From positions 2,055,563 through 2,119,562 of the forward strand of contig NZ_JBHEQA010000001.1 of the NCBI RefSeq assembly GCF_043678055.1: a DNA stretch of 64,000 bases, written 5' to 3'. Of this stretch, positions 42,522-51,925 are shown one piece after another. Position 1 is the stretch's first letter; each line of letters begins with the position of its first letter. Below the pieces are notes generated by a model. It was not told the DNA's origin, made no database searches, and was given only the letters and a program-made list of their open reading frames with translations. The translations under genes and the position numbers were made by a program. The stretch comes from Spongiimicrobium salis. Lineage in GTDB: Bacteria; Bacteroidota; Bacteroidia; Flavobacteriales; Flavobacteriaceae.

Positions 42522-44381
42522 TTAGCGTTTTAATGTAAAATGCCCCCTGAACTCCTGATCATCTACCCGAATGCGATACCAATAATCGGACTCCGGTAAA
42601 CGCCTATTGTTAAAGGTGCCATCCCAGGACAAACTGCCATTTGTGGAATGGACGAGCAACCTGCCATACCGATCAAAAATACTGACTTCGGCCCGGCTAA
42701 AAAACTCCAATCCATTGATGGTAAAGGTATCATTGATTGTATCTCCATTCGGAGAGAAAAATTTAGGAATCACAAAATGAAGGAATTCCTGGGAAACGTC
42801 CGGGCAATTGGTTTTGGCCCTTGCACGTACAAGATATAGGCCTCCTTCCACGAGCTCAAAAACAGGACGGTCTTGAAACGGGCCATCGTCCAGGGCAAAT
42901 TCAAAATCCCCTTCGTTTTCCGTGCTTATACTAATGGTAAAGTCGTCCGATAGGATCTCTGAAATTATAGGGCGATCGATCTGTTCCAATACAATGGTCT
43001 TTACGGCAGCGCATCCATTGGTATTGGTCACGGTGACCTGATAGGTTCCCGGGGCATCTACCGATATGCTTGCTGTAGTTTCCCCTGTACTCCAGAGATA
43101 GCTTCCAAGGGCTCCTGCAAAAAGATCGGTGGTGCCCCCTTCGCAGATCAATCCTTCCTCATCAGTAACAACAGGAATGTCAAAAACCGTCAAGGTGACT
43201 GCAGTCCTCGAGGGAGAGCTACAATCCGTAAGCCGGGAATTGGCCTCGGCATAATAGGTTCCTGGAACAGCAGTCAATAGGGAGGGACTGTCTTCCTGAA
43301 TTAAATTTCCACCTACAGGCGCATCGTACCAATTGATGCGCAATGCGGCTGGAGCCGACACAGAAATCGCTTGAAGGGCATTGCTGCATAGGGCTAGATC
43401 GCCATTGCTAGTAGGTGGCGCAGGTATGGGAACGATAGTGATATCGAATACTTCGGAAACAATATTACAAAGACTGTTGGAAATATTAATGGGATCTTCG
43501 GCCACCTTTACCCTGTAGAAGGTAGAGGTGTTCAGTAAGGGAGTGGTATAGGTATTGGTCGTTTCCCCAGGAATATCGTTCCAGATGGTTCCATCCAAGC
43601 TTACTTGCCATTGATAGGCATGACTGTTGAATATGGAAAAATCCGGATTGGCCGTCAAGGTAGTGCTTACGGGGCCTTGGTCTTCACAGGAGGCCATAAA
43701 GGTTTCTCCTGCGATATCCGTTAGCGATACAAAGTCCCCACAAGTCCTAAAAACAATATCATCTATGGCCAAATCGTTTCCGCAACCTCCTTCACCATTA
43801 TTGATCATTTTTAGAATGACGGCTGTTTGCCCGGGAACGGACGTAAAGGTCAAGGCGTGTTGTTCCCATCGGGGCGTTGGTGTGCCGCGAATTTCACCGG
43901 TAGACCCGGAAGCCAAAAGTTGGGTGTCCGTGACATCCCATATTTGAAAGGTAACATTGATGGGCAACCCTCCATTAGGACAAGCTGTAGTGCTGGGTAA
44001 TAAATTAAGGAGCCAGGAGGAAAATTCATAGGAAGTGTTTTCGCAAAGTCCGTTTACCGTACGTCTGAAAAACTCGCCTGGCGTAAAATCGGCATTTACA
44101 ATAAGGGATTTTCCATCGGTATCTCCCGGAGTGCGATCCGTGGTATCGTGCCAATCGAAAAAGTTGGTACGACTAGATATGGTATAACTCCCATCAAACG
44201 GAGTGACCGTCGTAAAATTATAGGTCGTTGTACCTGCAGGTAGTGCAGGTCCATTCGTGGTTCCCGTGCCAAAAGTTTCCGTAAAAATAGGATCTCCGGA
44301 ATTTCCCTGACAAAACCCCAATTGCCCCCTTGCTTCCTCCATGAATACCAGTACGGCGATCACGGCTAGAAGATAGCGCAT
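42522..44381 (-). CDS. Exported protein with T9SS type B (gliding-motility) C-terminal domain
   Basis: A 619-residue protein from the ATG at 44381, giving a signal peptide MRYLLAVIAVLVFMEEARG. The N-terminal about 200 residues are a lectin-like beta-sandwich (ETFGTGT, FEIWD..LLASGSTG, DIVFRTCG). Several immunoglobulin-like repeats follow. The end is the type B sorting domain (FFSPNGDTINDTFTINGLEFF, VSIFDRYGRLL, WDGTFNNRRLPESDYWYRI, GHFTLKR). It should cross the outer membrane through the type IX system and stay at the surface or be released. Probably an adhesin; the ligand is unknown. Confidence 0.88.
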   Translation of the reverse strand: MRYLLAVIAVLVFMEEARGQLGFCQGNSGDPIFTETFGTGTTNGPALPAGTTTYNFTTVTPFDGSYTISSRTNFFDWHDTTDRTPGDTDGKSLIVNADFTPGEFFRRTVNGLCENTSYEFSSWLLNLLPSTTACPNGGLPINVTFQIWDVTDTQLLASGSTGEIRGTPTPRWEQHALTFTSVPGQTAVILKMINNGEGGCGNDLAIDDIVFRTCGDFVSLTDIAGETFMASCEDQGPVSTTLTANPDFSIFNSHAYQWQVSLDGTIWNDIPGETTNTYTTPLLNTSTFYRVKVAEDPINISNSLCNIVSEVFDITIVPIPAPPTSNGDLALCSNALQAISVSAPAALRINWYDAPVGGNLIQEDSPSLLTAVPGTYYAEANSRLTDCSSPSRTAVTLTVFDIPVVTDEEGLICEGGTTDLFAGALGSYLWSTGETTASISVDAPGTYQVTVTNTNGCAAVKTIVLEQIDRPIISEILSDDFTISISTENEGDFEFALDDGPFQDRPVFELVEGGLYLVRARAKTNCPDVSQEFLHFVIPKFFSPNGDTINDTFTINGLEFFSRAEVSIFDRYGRLLVHSTNGSLSWDGTFNNRRLPESDYWYRIRVDDQEFRGHFTLKR

Positions 44382-44636
44382 AGTTCTTACCAACCTATGG
44401 CCTTGTTTTTTTATGGGAGAATACGCCAATGTTTATGTTTTCTTGTTTATGAAATACGCTAACAGCTCTTTCTAAATACGCAGGTTTTCGTAAACATACA
44501 GTGGGGGCCATAGGTTTGGGGGTAAGATATTAAATTTATTTAGAATCCTTGAGGTTCTTTATGGTGCTGAGCATGTATTTTCGGGGAATTACGGTATTTT
44601 TACGCTGAAATGGAAATCATTTCATGAAGTACAGGC

Positions 44637-45506
44637 ATGAAGAGAAACCAATTGCTTTTAGATCTTAAAATTTCCAGACCAGGCCTTTGGTTCCCCACTC
44701 TTTGGATTTATTTGGTGCCTTTTGGCAATCAAGACGGTTTTTGGAAAAGTATTCCTTTTTGGTTGGGAATCCTGTTTGTGACCTTCCCTTTGAATTATTT
44801 GGTCTATGGTCTAAACGATTACAAAGACGTGCAGGCGGATGCCTTTAATGCGCGAAAAGGAAATTTTTTGTTCGGGGCCAAAGCATCCGTAGCAGAACTA
44901 AAACCCATTTTAAAGCGAATAACATTGGTGATAGTTCCTTTTATCATACTCTTCAGTTATATGGCTGGACTGAAGATGTTTGGGCTATTGGTCCTTATGA
45001 TTTTAGTGAATATTGCGTACAATTTTGAGCCTTTTCGACTCAAGGAGCGCCCTCCTTTTGAAATCTTGATTCAAGTAGGCTACGTGATGACCGCCTTTTT
45101 TAGTACTGAACTGAATGGTCTGGAAAGTCTACCATGGCAGACTTTGGTGTACCTTTCCCTCTTCGCCTTTCAAGCTCATATTGCCGGAGAGTTAATGGAT
45201 ATTGAGCCTGATATTGCAGCAGGAAAACGGACTACGGCAACCCTCTTGAAGCGTAAAAATACCAAGATGTTAATGTTGGTGTTGTTGCTTGCAGAAGGCT
45301 ACTTGTTGTGGCATTGGTTCCAAGATGGGGTGCTGGCTTCATTTTTAGGGATATTTGCACTGTGGTTGATTTTGGATGCCTTTATTTTCTTTAAAGACAA
45401 GCCCTATTCTTTGGTGCAAATGAAATGGTTTGGCTATGCCATAAACCTATCGGCCCTCATCTCCATGTTATGGGTGTTGTATAGCGGAAAATTGCTGCTG
45501 CCTTGA
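44637..45506 (+). CDS. UbiA-family prenyltransferase
   Basis: A 289-residue membrane enzyme with about eight helices. The two Asp-rich motifs are NDYKDVQAD in the first half and ELMDIEPDIAAGKRTT in the second, both needed for Mg-diphosphate binding. It transfers a prenyl chain to an acceptor; the acceptor (menaquinone, heme O, carotenoid-like or other) cannot be told from the sequence, and no pathway gene is adjacent. Confidence 0.87.
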   Translation: MKRNQLLLDLKISRPGLWFPTLWIYLVPFGNQDGFWKSIPFWLGILFVTFPLNYLVYGLNDYKDVQADAFNARKGNFLFGAKASVAELKPILKRITLVIVPFIILFSYMAGLKMFGLLVLMILVNIAYNFEPFRLKERPPFEILIQVGYVMTAFFSTELNGLESLPWQTLVYLSLFAFQAHIAGELMDIEPDIAAGKRTTATLLKRKNTKMLMLVLLLAEGYLLWHWFQDGVLASFLGIFALWLILDAFIFFKDKPYSLVQMKWFGYAINLSALISMLWVLYSGKLLLP

Positions 45507-45555
45507 TTTTTAAAACAATACAATCCATTACCTTTTCATTTTCGGGGATTAAACC

Positions 45556-45563
45556 TATTTTTG
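45556..45563 (+). promoter_or_regulatory. -7 element of the leuS promoter
   Basis: TATTTTTG matches TAnnTTTG, about 60 bases upstream of the leuS ATG. The sequence AGACCTG...CAGGTCT between them (45573-45604) can form a leader hairpin. Confidence 0.5.
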
Positions 45564-45623
45564 CGGGGCATTTAGACCTGCGATACCCTATGGGGAGTCA
45601 GGTCTTGGAATAAGAATACAGGA

Positions 45624-48437
45624 ATGAACTACGATTTCAAGAATATTGAGGCCAAATGGCAAAAATACTGGGCAGAACAACAAACCTTTAGAGCCGAGAA
45701 TGGTTCGGACAAACCCAAATACTACGTATTGGATATGTTTCCCTATCCCTCCGGGGCGGGGTTACATGTGGGACACCCCTTAGGCTATATTGCCAGTGAT
45801 ATCTATGCCCGGTATAAGCGTCATAAAGGCTTTAATGTTTTGCATCCTCAAGGCTACGATAGTTTTGGGTTGCCGGCAGAGCAATATGCCATTCAAACGG
45901 GACAACATCCTGCGGTGACCACGGCAGCCAATATTAAACGCTATCGCGAACAGTTGGATACCATTGGCTTCTCTTTTGATTGGAGCCGGGAAGTGCGTAC
46001 CTCCGATCCTAAATATTACAAATGGACACAGTGGATTTTTATTCAGTTGTTCCATTCGTGGTATAACAAGACTACGGACAAAGCCGAGGATGTTGCTACC
46101 TTGATCGCACAGTTTGAAAAAGAAGGAAATGTCGGGGTCAATGCCGTTTGCGATGATGATATCCCAACATTTACCGCCGCCGAATGGCAGCAATTTTCCA
46201 GTAAAAGGCAAGAAGAAATTTTATTGCAATACCGCCTGACCTATTTGGCAGAGACCGAAGTGAATTGGTGTCCTGCCCTGGGTACCGTTTTGGCGAATGA
46301 TGAAATTGTCAATGGAGTCTCCGAACGTGGGGGGCATCCGGTCATCCGTAAAAAGATGACCCAATGGAGCATGCGAATATCGGCCTACGCCCAACGCCTA
46401 TTGGATGATTTAAATACTATAGATTGGCCACAGCCGCTTAAAGATTCCCAAACCAATTGGATCGGGCGTTCCGAGGGGGCATCCGTAAGCTTTAAGGTAA
46501 AGGATTCCTCAGATACCATAGAAGTATTTACCACACGCCCCGATACCATATTTGGGGTGAGCTTTATGACCTTGGCCCCTGAGCATGACTTAGTGTCGAA
46601 AATTACGACTCCCGACCAAAAAGAGGAAGTGGACGCTTATATTGCTTCTACCGCCAAACGTTCTGAACGAGATCGGATGGCCGATGTAAAGACCATTACC
46701 GGAGCCTTCACCGGGGCTTATGCCGAGCATCCATTTTCCAAGGCGCCTATCCCTATTTGGATTGGGGATTACGTATTGGCCGGTTATGGTACCGGAGCAG
46801 TAATGTCCGTTCCCTGTGGAGATCAGCGGGATTATGATTTTGCAAAACACTTTGCCATTCCCATACCCAATATCTTTAAAGATGTGGATATTTCCGAAGA
46901 AGCTTTTGCCGATAAGGCCACAACTATTATAACAGATTCGGATTTCCTAAACGATCTTCCCTATAAGAAAGCGGTGCGTAAGGCCATTGATGCTTTAGAA
47001 GGATTGGGGCAAGGTAAAGGAAAGATAAACTATCGCTTGCGCGATGCCGTATTTAGTCGCCAACGCTATTGGGGGGAGCCATTCCCGGTCTACTATGTGG
47101 ATGGAATGCCCCAGATGATCGCTATGGAGCATTTGCCGCTGGAATTACCGGAGGTAGAAAAATATTTGCCCACGGAAACCGGAGAGCCTCCTTTAGGCAA
47201 CGCTACCGTTTGGGCATGGGATACGGAAACCCATTCCGTTGTAGCCAATGAAAAGATCAATCATAGTACCGTATTTCCTTTGGAATTGAACACCATGCCA
47301 GGCTGGGCAGGAAGCAGTTATTATTTTAATCGTTATATGGATCCGCAGAACGAGGAGGTCATTTTTTCCAAAGAAGCCATTGACTACTGGCAAGATGTGG
47401 ATCTCTATATTGGCGGAAGTGAACATGCCACGGGGCATCTATTGTATTCCCGTTTCTGGCAAAAATTCCTGTTCGACAAAGGCATTGTGCCTAAAAATGA
47501 ATACGCTAAGAAGTTGATCAACCAAGGGATGATTACAGGGACTAGTGCTATAGTGTATCGTATCAGTGGAACAAATAAATATGTATCCAAAGGATTAAAG
47601 GGAGCGCATGAAACGGAACCTCTACGTGTTGATGTTGGATTGATCAATGGATCAGATGAATTGGATTTAGAAGGGCTCAAATCTTGGCAGCCGCAATATG
47701 AAGATGCAGAGTTTATCCTAGAAGAAGGGAAATATATTGTAGGCAGGGAAGTAGAAAAAATGTCCAAAAGATGGTTCAATGTAGTGAATCCTGATGCGAT
47801 TTGTGAAGCCTATGGGGCAGATTCCTTGCGTTTGTACGAGATGTTCCTTGGACCTCTGGAGCAATCCAAACCTTGGAATACCGCAGGAATCACAGGAGTG
47901 CACTCATTCTTAAAGAAATTATGGCGCCTCTATTTTAATGAAAATGGATTAAAAGTCACGGATGCCGAGCCTACCAAAGACAATCTAAAGACACTGCATA
48001 AGACCATTAAGAAAGTAGAAGAGGATATTGAGAACTTCTCCTTTAACACCTCCGTTTCTACCTTTATGATCTGTGTAAACGAGCTACAGCAACAGAAATG
48101 CCAGTCTAAGGCAATTTTAGAAGCTTTGGCTATTATTGTATCGCCTTATGCCCCCCATATCGCAGAAGAGCTCTGGGAGCAATTGGGACATGCGGGCTCT
48201 ATTTCCAAAGTCGATTTTCCCGCTTTTGAACCCAGTCATTTGGTAGAGAGCAGTAAGGCCTATCCGATTTCTTTTAATGGTAAAATGCGCTTTACCATGG
48301 AATTGCCATTGGATATGGGGAAAGCAGATATTGAAGCAGCCGTCATGGCCCATGAAAAGACACAACAGCAATTGCAAGGGCGCACGCCTAAAAAGGTAAT
48401 CGTGGTGCCTGGGAAGATTGTGAATATTGTGGGTTGA
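45624..48437 (+). CDS. leuS: Leucyl-tRNA synthetase
   Basis: A 937-residue class I aminoacyl-tRNA synthetase. The HIGH motif appears as HVGHPLGY near residue 50, the editing CP1 domain contains TTRPDTIFGVSFM, YGTGAVMSVPCGDQRDYDF, and the KMSKS motif is KMSKRW near residue 712. The C-terminal tRNA-binding domain is complete (ends VIVVPGKIVNIVG). It charges tRNA-Leu and edits misactivated residues. Confidence 0.98.
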   Translation: MNYDFKNIEAKWQKYWAEQQTFRAENGSDKPKYYVLDMFPYPSGAGLHVGHPLGYIASDIYARYKRHKGFNVLHPQGYDSFGLPAEQYAIQTGQHPAVTTAANIKRYREQLDTIGFSFDWSREVRTSDPKYYKWTQWIFIQLFHSWYNKTTDKAEDVATLIAQFEKEGNVGVNAVCDDDIPTFTAAEWQQFSSKRQEEILLQYRLTYLAETEVNWCPALGTVLANDEIVNGVSERGGHPVIRKKMTQWSMRISAYAQRLLDDLNTIDWPQPLKDSQTNWIGRSEGASVSFKVKDSSDTIEVFTTRPDTIFGVSFMTLAPEHDLVSKITTPDQKEEVDAYIASTAKRSERDRMADVKTITGAFTGAYAEHPFSKAPIPIWIGDYVLAGYGTGAVMSVPCGDQRDYDFAKHFAIPIPNIFKDVDISEEAFADKATTIITDSDFLNDLPYKKAVRKAIDALEGLGQGKGKINYRLRDAVFSRQRYWGEPFPVYYVDGMPQMIAMEHLPLELPEVEKYLPTETGEPPLGNATVWAWDTETHSVVANEKINHSTVFPLELNTMPGWAGSSYYFNRYMDPQNEEVIFSKEAIDYWQDVDLYIGGSEHATGHLLYSRFWQKFLFDKGIVPKNEYAKKLINQGMITGTSAIVYRISGTNKYVSKGLKGAHETEPLRVDVGLINGSDELDLEGLKSWQPQYEDAEFILEEGKYIVGREVEKMSKRWFNVVNPDAICEAYGADSLRLYEMFLGPLEQSKPWNTAGITGVHSFLKKLWRLYFNENGLKVTDAEPTKDNLKTLHKTIKKVEEDIENFSFNTSVSTFMICVNELQQQKCQSKAILEALAIIVSPYAPHIAEELWEQLGHAGSISKVDFPAFEPSHLVESSKAYPISFNGKMRFTMELPLDMGKADIEAAVMAHEKTQQQLQGRTPKKVIVVPGKIVNIVG

Positions 48438-48496
48438 TGAAAAACAGCTAGTCATTCGTAGAAGTCGTTTGCCCAGAAACCCTATCATACCAAGGA

Positions 48497-48757
48497 ATGC
48501 ATATGGAGTATATCGAAATTTTAGGATTAGTGGCCGCGACCTTGACTACGGCAGCTTTTGTACCTCAAGTATATAAAGTCTGGAAAGAGAAATCTACCAA
48601 GGATATCTCCTTGACCATGTATTGTGTGCTATTATTGGGGCTGTTACTATGGCTTATTTATGGTATTTATCACCAGAGTATCGCCATTATTCTAGCCAAT
48701 GCGGTCACTGCCTTTTTAGTGACCATAGTATTGCTTTTGAAATTGAAGTACAAGTAA
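48497..48757 (+). CDS. SemiSWEET-type sugar transporter
   Basis: An 86-residue three-helix protein with the PQ motif (AAFVPQVYKVWKEKSTKDIS) and the WLIYGIYHQSIAIILANAV helix of the MtN3/SWEET fold. SemiSWEETs dimerise to form a sugar channel in the inner membrane. Two ATG codons (48497 and 48503) are possible starts. It follows leuS by 59 bp. Confidence 0.87.
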   Translation: MHMEYIEILGLVAATLTTAAFVPQVYKVWKEKSTKDISLTMYCVLLLGLLLWLIYGIYHQSIAIILANAVTAFLVTIVLLLKLKYK

Positions 48758-49145
48758 CTGAAAATCATTTTTGTTTTTAAGGCTTGCCTTAAGGGATGAA
48801 TCATTCTTGATCCATACCCTCCTAGAGGAAATCTAATGATCCAAGCCACTTTAATATGTTTTGCCCAAGATATTTCGATGGGAAAGGGCAGCCTATGGCA
48901 AAATTCCAATGGCTGCAAAAATAGCCCGAAGCTTTTCTGTAGAATACGTTTATGATATGAAGACCCCTACTATTTTTGTCAATTTTAATATAAAAATTAA
49001 AATATTTTGTAGTGTACCCTATGAAATTGAGGGTATATGTCTATAAAATTGTGTTTTTTATCGAATGACCCCTATAATTTTTAAGTATTTGTTTTTTGTT
49101 TTCCAAAAAAATCCCAAATTAGCACTCGAATCAAATACAAACATT
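48758..49145. other. Intergenic region of 388 bp
   Basis: No intact gene is supported. A short plus-strand stretch near 48861-48966 translates as WERAAYGKIPMAAKIARSFSVEYVYD, which resembles the last helices of an XRE-type HTH domain and could be a decayed regulator gene. The last 130 bases are very AT-rich and probably hold the ald promoter. Confidence 0.4.
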
Positions 49146-50246
49146 ATGGTCATAGGAATACCAAAAGAAATTAAGAACAATGAAAACAGAGTGGGCATGA
49201 CACCTGCCGGCGTTTTTGAATTGGTAAAAAACAAACATACGGTCTATGTGCAATCCCAAGCGGGAGAGGGAAGCGGCTTTTCCAATGAAGATTACAAACA
49301 GGTAGGAGCCCATATTTTGGATACCATAGGACAGGTATATGCCTTAAGTGAAATGATTGTAAAGGTGAAAGAACCTATTGCAGAAGAATATGACCTCATT
49401 CAGGAAGGGCAGCTGATTTTTACCTATTTTCATTTTGCTTCCAGTGAAGTATTGACCAAGAAAATGATTGCTGCCAAAGCCGTATGTATCGCCTATGAAA
49501 CCGTTGAAGATGAAGATGGGACCTTGCCATTGTTGACCCCTATGTCTGAGGTGGCAGGGCGTATGGCCATTCAACAAGGAGCTAAGTATCTTGAAAAGCC
49601 TGTGAAAGGTAGAGGGGTTTTATTGGGGGGTGTTCCTGGAGTTGCTCCCGGAAGAGTTTTGGTCTTGGGAGCCGGTGTTGTTGGTCTGCAAGCTGCAAAA
49701 ATGGCAGCCGGACTTGGGGCCCATGTAACCATCTTGGATGTTAATATGAAGCGTTTGCGTTATGTGAACGATGTGATGCCTCCGCATGTGGTTACCGAAT
49801 TCTCCAACGAATTCAATATTCGCAGATTGATTAAAGACCACGATCTTATTATTGGCGGAGTGCTGCTTAAAGGAGCAAAAGCACCGAATCTGATTACTCG
49901 GGATATGCTCAAAGAAATGCGCCCGGGAACCGTTATCGTAGATGTGGCCGTAGACCAGGGAGGATGTGTGGAAACTACCCGGCCTACAACACATGAAGAT
50001 CCCATATATATTATCGATGATGTGGTACACTATTCCGTAGCCAATATGCCAGGAGCGGTTCCCTACACCTCTACCATGGCCCTGACCAATGTAACCTTGG
50101 CCTATGTGCTTAAATTGGCGAATTTGGGATGGGAGGAAGCCTGCAGACGCGATGATGCGCTCAGAAAAGGATTGAATATTGTACATGGAAAAGTGTTGTA
50201 CAAGGAAATTGCGGCAGCTTTTTCTTGGGATGCAGTCCCAGTATAA
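49146..50246 (+). CDS. ald: Alanine dehydrogenase
   Basis: A 366-residue NAD-dependent enzyme interconverting alanine and pyruvate plus ammonia. Start is the ATG at 49146 (MVIGIPKEIKNNENRVGMTP); an upstream in-frame ATG would add 27 atypical residues. Motifs: VKVKEPIAEEY, FTYFHFASS (catalytic His), NAD-binding VLVLGAGVVGLQAAKMAAGLGA, and VDQGGCVETTRPTTH. Complete. Confidence 0.96.
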   Translation: MVIGIPKEIKNNENRVGMTPAGVFELVKNKHTVYVQSQAGEGSGFSNEDYKQVGAHILDTIGQVYALSEMIVKVKEPIAEEYDLIQEGQLIFTYFHFASSEVLTKKMIAAKAVCIAYETVEDEDGTLPLLTPMSEVAGRMAIQQGAKYLEKPVKGRGVLLGGVPGVAPGRVLVLGAGVVGLQAAKMAAGLGAHVTILDVNMKRLRYVNDVMPPHVVTEFSNEFNIRRLIKDHDLIIGGVLLKGAKAPNLITRDMLKEMRPGTVIVDVAVDQGGCVETTRPTTHEDPIYIIDDVVHYSVANMPGAVPYTSTMALTNVTLAYVLKLANLGWEEACRRDDALRKGLNIVHGKVLYKEIAAAFSWDAVPV

Positions 50247-50356
50247 GGTACAATATGTCAGTATTTAAGGTCCTGTCAGGAGCTCAAAGTCATTTTGAGC
50301 TACTTGGCGGGATTTTTGCTATCTTCTAAGTATATTTATGTAAAAAACAAGAAGAT

Positions 50357-51061
50357 ATGTTTGGATTCGATATCGGTTATATTATCATAGGGGCGGTTTT
50401 TGCCCTCATCAGTGGCGTGGTAAGCAATCGCCTAAAAAGTAAGTTTAACCACTATTCCAAAGTGCATTTGCGCAATGGCATGAGTGGTGCGGAAATCGCG
50501 GAAAAAATGTTGGCAGACCACGGGATTAGGGATGTGCAAGTCGTTTCTACTCCGGGAATGCTCACAGACCATTACAATCCTAGAAATAAAACAGTAAACT
50601 TAAGTGAAGTGGTCTATAACCAGCGCAATGCCTCTGCTGCGGCAGTCGCCGCCCATGAATGCGGCCATGCTGTACAACATGCCAAAGCCTATAGTTGGCT
50701 CACCATGCGTTCCAAGTTGGTGCCAGTAGTCGGTATCGCTTCAAAGTTTTCCATGTGGGTGATTTTTGGAGGATTGATGCTGATGAATACTACGGCCATT
50801 GGGGGAACCATTGCTTGGGTGGGTATTATTTTATTTGGAATGAGCACCCTCTTTAGTTTTGTCACCCTTCCTGTGGAGTACGATGCCAGCAATAGGGCCT
50901 TAGCTTGGTTAAAAAATAAAAATATGCTGAGTCAGGAAGAATATGCCGGTGCAGAGGATGCCTTAAAATGGGCAGCTCGTACTTATGTGGTAGCCGCTTT
51001 GGGTTCTTTAGCTACGCTATTGTATTTTGTGGTGCGGGTCATGGGACGCAGTCGGGATTAA
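50357..51061 (+). CDS. Zinc metallopeptidase, YugP-like membrane protease
   Basis: A 234-residue membrane protein with the zinc motif AAHECGHAVQHAKAY (HExxH) between helices, and several hydrophobic helices. It belongs to the neutral zinc metallopeptidase family (DUF/peptidase_membrane, YugP of Bacillus). It is the last conserved core gene before the cassette array, whose first boundary lies 98 bp after its stop codon. Confidence 0.9.
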   Translation: MFGFDIGYIIIGAVFALISGVVSNRLKSKFNHYSKVHLRNGMSGAEIAEKMLADHGIRDVQVVSTPGMLTDHYNPRNKTVNLSEVVYNQRNASAAAVAAHECGHAVQHAKAYSWLTMRSKLVPVVGIASKFSMWVIFGGLMLMNTTAIGGTIAWVGIILFGMSTLFSFVTLPVEYDASNRALAWLKNKNMLSQEEYAGAEDALKWAARTYVVAALGSLATLLYFVVRVMGRSRD

Positions 51062-51099
51062 AATGGTATTCCTACAATAAAATAAAAAACAACCATTTC

Positions 51100-51135
51100 C
51101 ATCGGTTACACACCCATTTGGGGTGTATATCGATG
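51100..51135 (+). other. Hairpin between the core genome and the cassette array
   Basis: CATCG (51100-51104) and CGATG (51131-51135) enclose TTACACACCC ATTT GGGGTGTATAT, together a long imperfect stem. It may be the terminator of the metallopeptidase gene or the middle of a decayed attachment site, since CAAC (51090-51093) and GTTG (51158-51161) flank it. This is the place to look for an attI-like site. Confidence 0.45.
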
Positions 51136-51175
51136 TATTTTACATCTATATAAATAAGTTGTGCTTAATTAGAAA

Positions 51176-51724
51176 ATGAAATACGAATATCAAAAAGCTT
51201 GTAAATGTGGAAATGTCGATTCGATTGAAGTGACAAGAAAAGAAGCTGCTTTTGGTTTAAAAGAAAAAGAAATTTGGAATAAAGAATGTTCGAAATGCGG
51301 AAATAAAGACTTTGCCTCACTTTCACATCCTCAAACTGATTTTGAAATTGATTTATTACTTGAATGGGGAAACAATCCTGATTATTTTTTTATGGAACAG
51401 GATGAAGACCTAATGTTAGCGGAAGAAAAAAATATTGATACGATTTTAGATGTTTTAGATAACCATCAAATTTTAAATCAAAAAAGAAACATTCTGATTG
51501 AAGCACTTTGTGTTATAATTTATGACAACAGCAATTCGGACGAGGACAATCAAAACTTAATTGACAGAGTGTCGAATGAACTTAAAAAACGGAAAACAGA
51601 AGTTTTAAACGCCCAAGATTGGATAATGGACTACATAAAAGAAGTATCATTTCCAATAATTGGAATTCAATATGAAAGCAAACAAACGAATTTCTTTAAT
51701 CAAAATAAGAAAAATGAAAATTAG
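51176..51724 (+). CDS. Cassette 1 protein: zinc-ribbon protein of unknown function
   Basis: A 182-residue protein, not recognised. The N-terminus has CxC (KACKCGNVDS, Cys 9 and 11) and ECSKCGNK (two more Cys near 38-41), probably one zinc ribbon. The rest is acidic and helical (LLLEWGNNPDYFFMEQDEDLMLAEE, ALCVIIYDNSN). There is no signal peptide or membrane helix. The ATG lies 17 bases inside cassette 1, so it must be read from a promoter upstream of the cassette or from a very short one. An identical copy is at 53719-54267. Confidence 0.7.
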   Translation: MKYEYQKACKCGNVDSIEVTRKEAAFGLKEKEIWNKECSKCGNKDFASLSHPQTDFEIDLLLEWGNNPDYFFMEQDEDLMLAEEKNIDTILDVLDNHQILNQKRNILIEALCVIIYDNSNSDEDNQNLIDRVSNELKKRKTEVLNAQDWIMDYIKEVSFPIIGIQYESKQTNFFNQNKKNEN

Positions 51725-51767
51725 AGCATTTGGAATAAGTTAAAACAAATGTGGAATTAAAAATAAC

Positions 51768-51904
51768 TAAGCACAACAATGGCTATAAGTAATTGCTTGT
51801 TCTCGCCTACTTCTGAAAATCCGTAAGGATTTTCAGTTTGGTGTGTACTTGCAAAGTTAAGTGCTAACCCACGCAACTACTCATAGCCGAGACCGTTGTG
51901 GTTA
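51768..51904 (+). repeat. Cassette-end palindrome 1 (attC-like)
   Basis: Outer arm TAAGCACAAC (51768-51777), AAT spacer, inner arm GGCTAT (51781-51786), a central 10-bp hairpin (51813-51836), inner arm ATAGCC (51883-51888), GAGACC spacer, then G|TT at 51895. The outer arm is the reverse complement of GTTGTGCTTA at the start of cassette 1, not of the next cassette. Confidence 0.8.
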
Positions 51905-51925
51905 ATGTAGAAAAAACCAACAGAA

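Noticed and set aside
48861..49046. XRE-type regulator gene between the SemiSWEET and ald genes
   Set aside because: Only about 25 residues resemble an HTH end; there is no complete domain and no start context. Noted only as a possible remnant.
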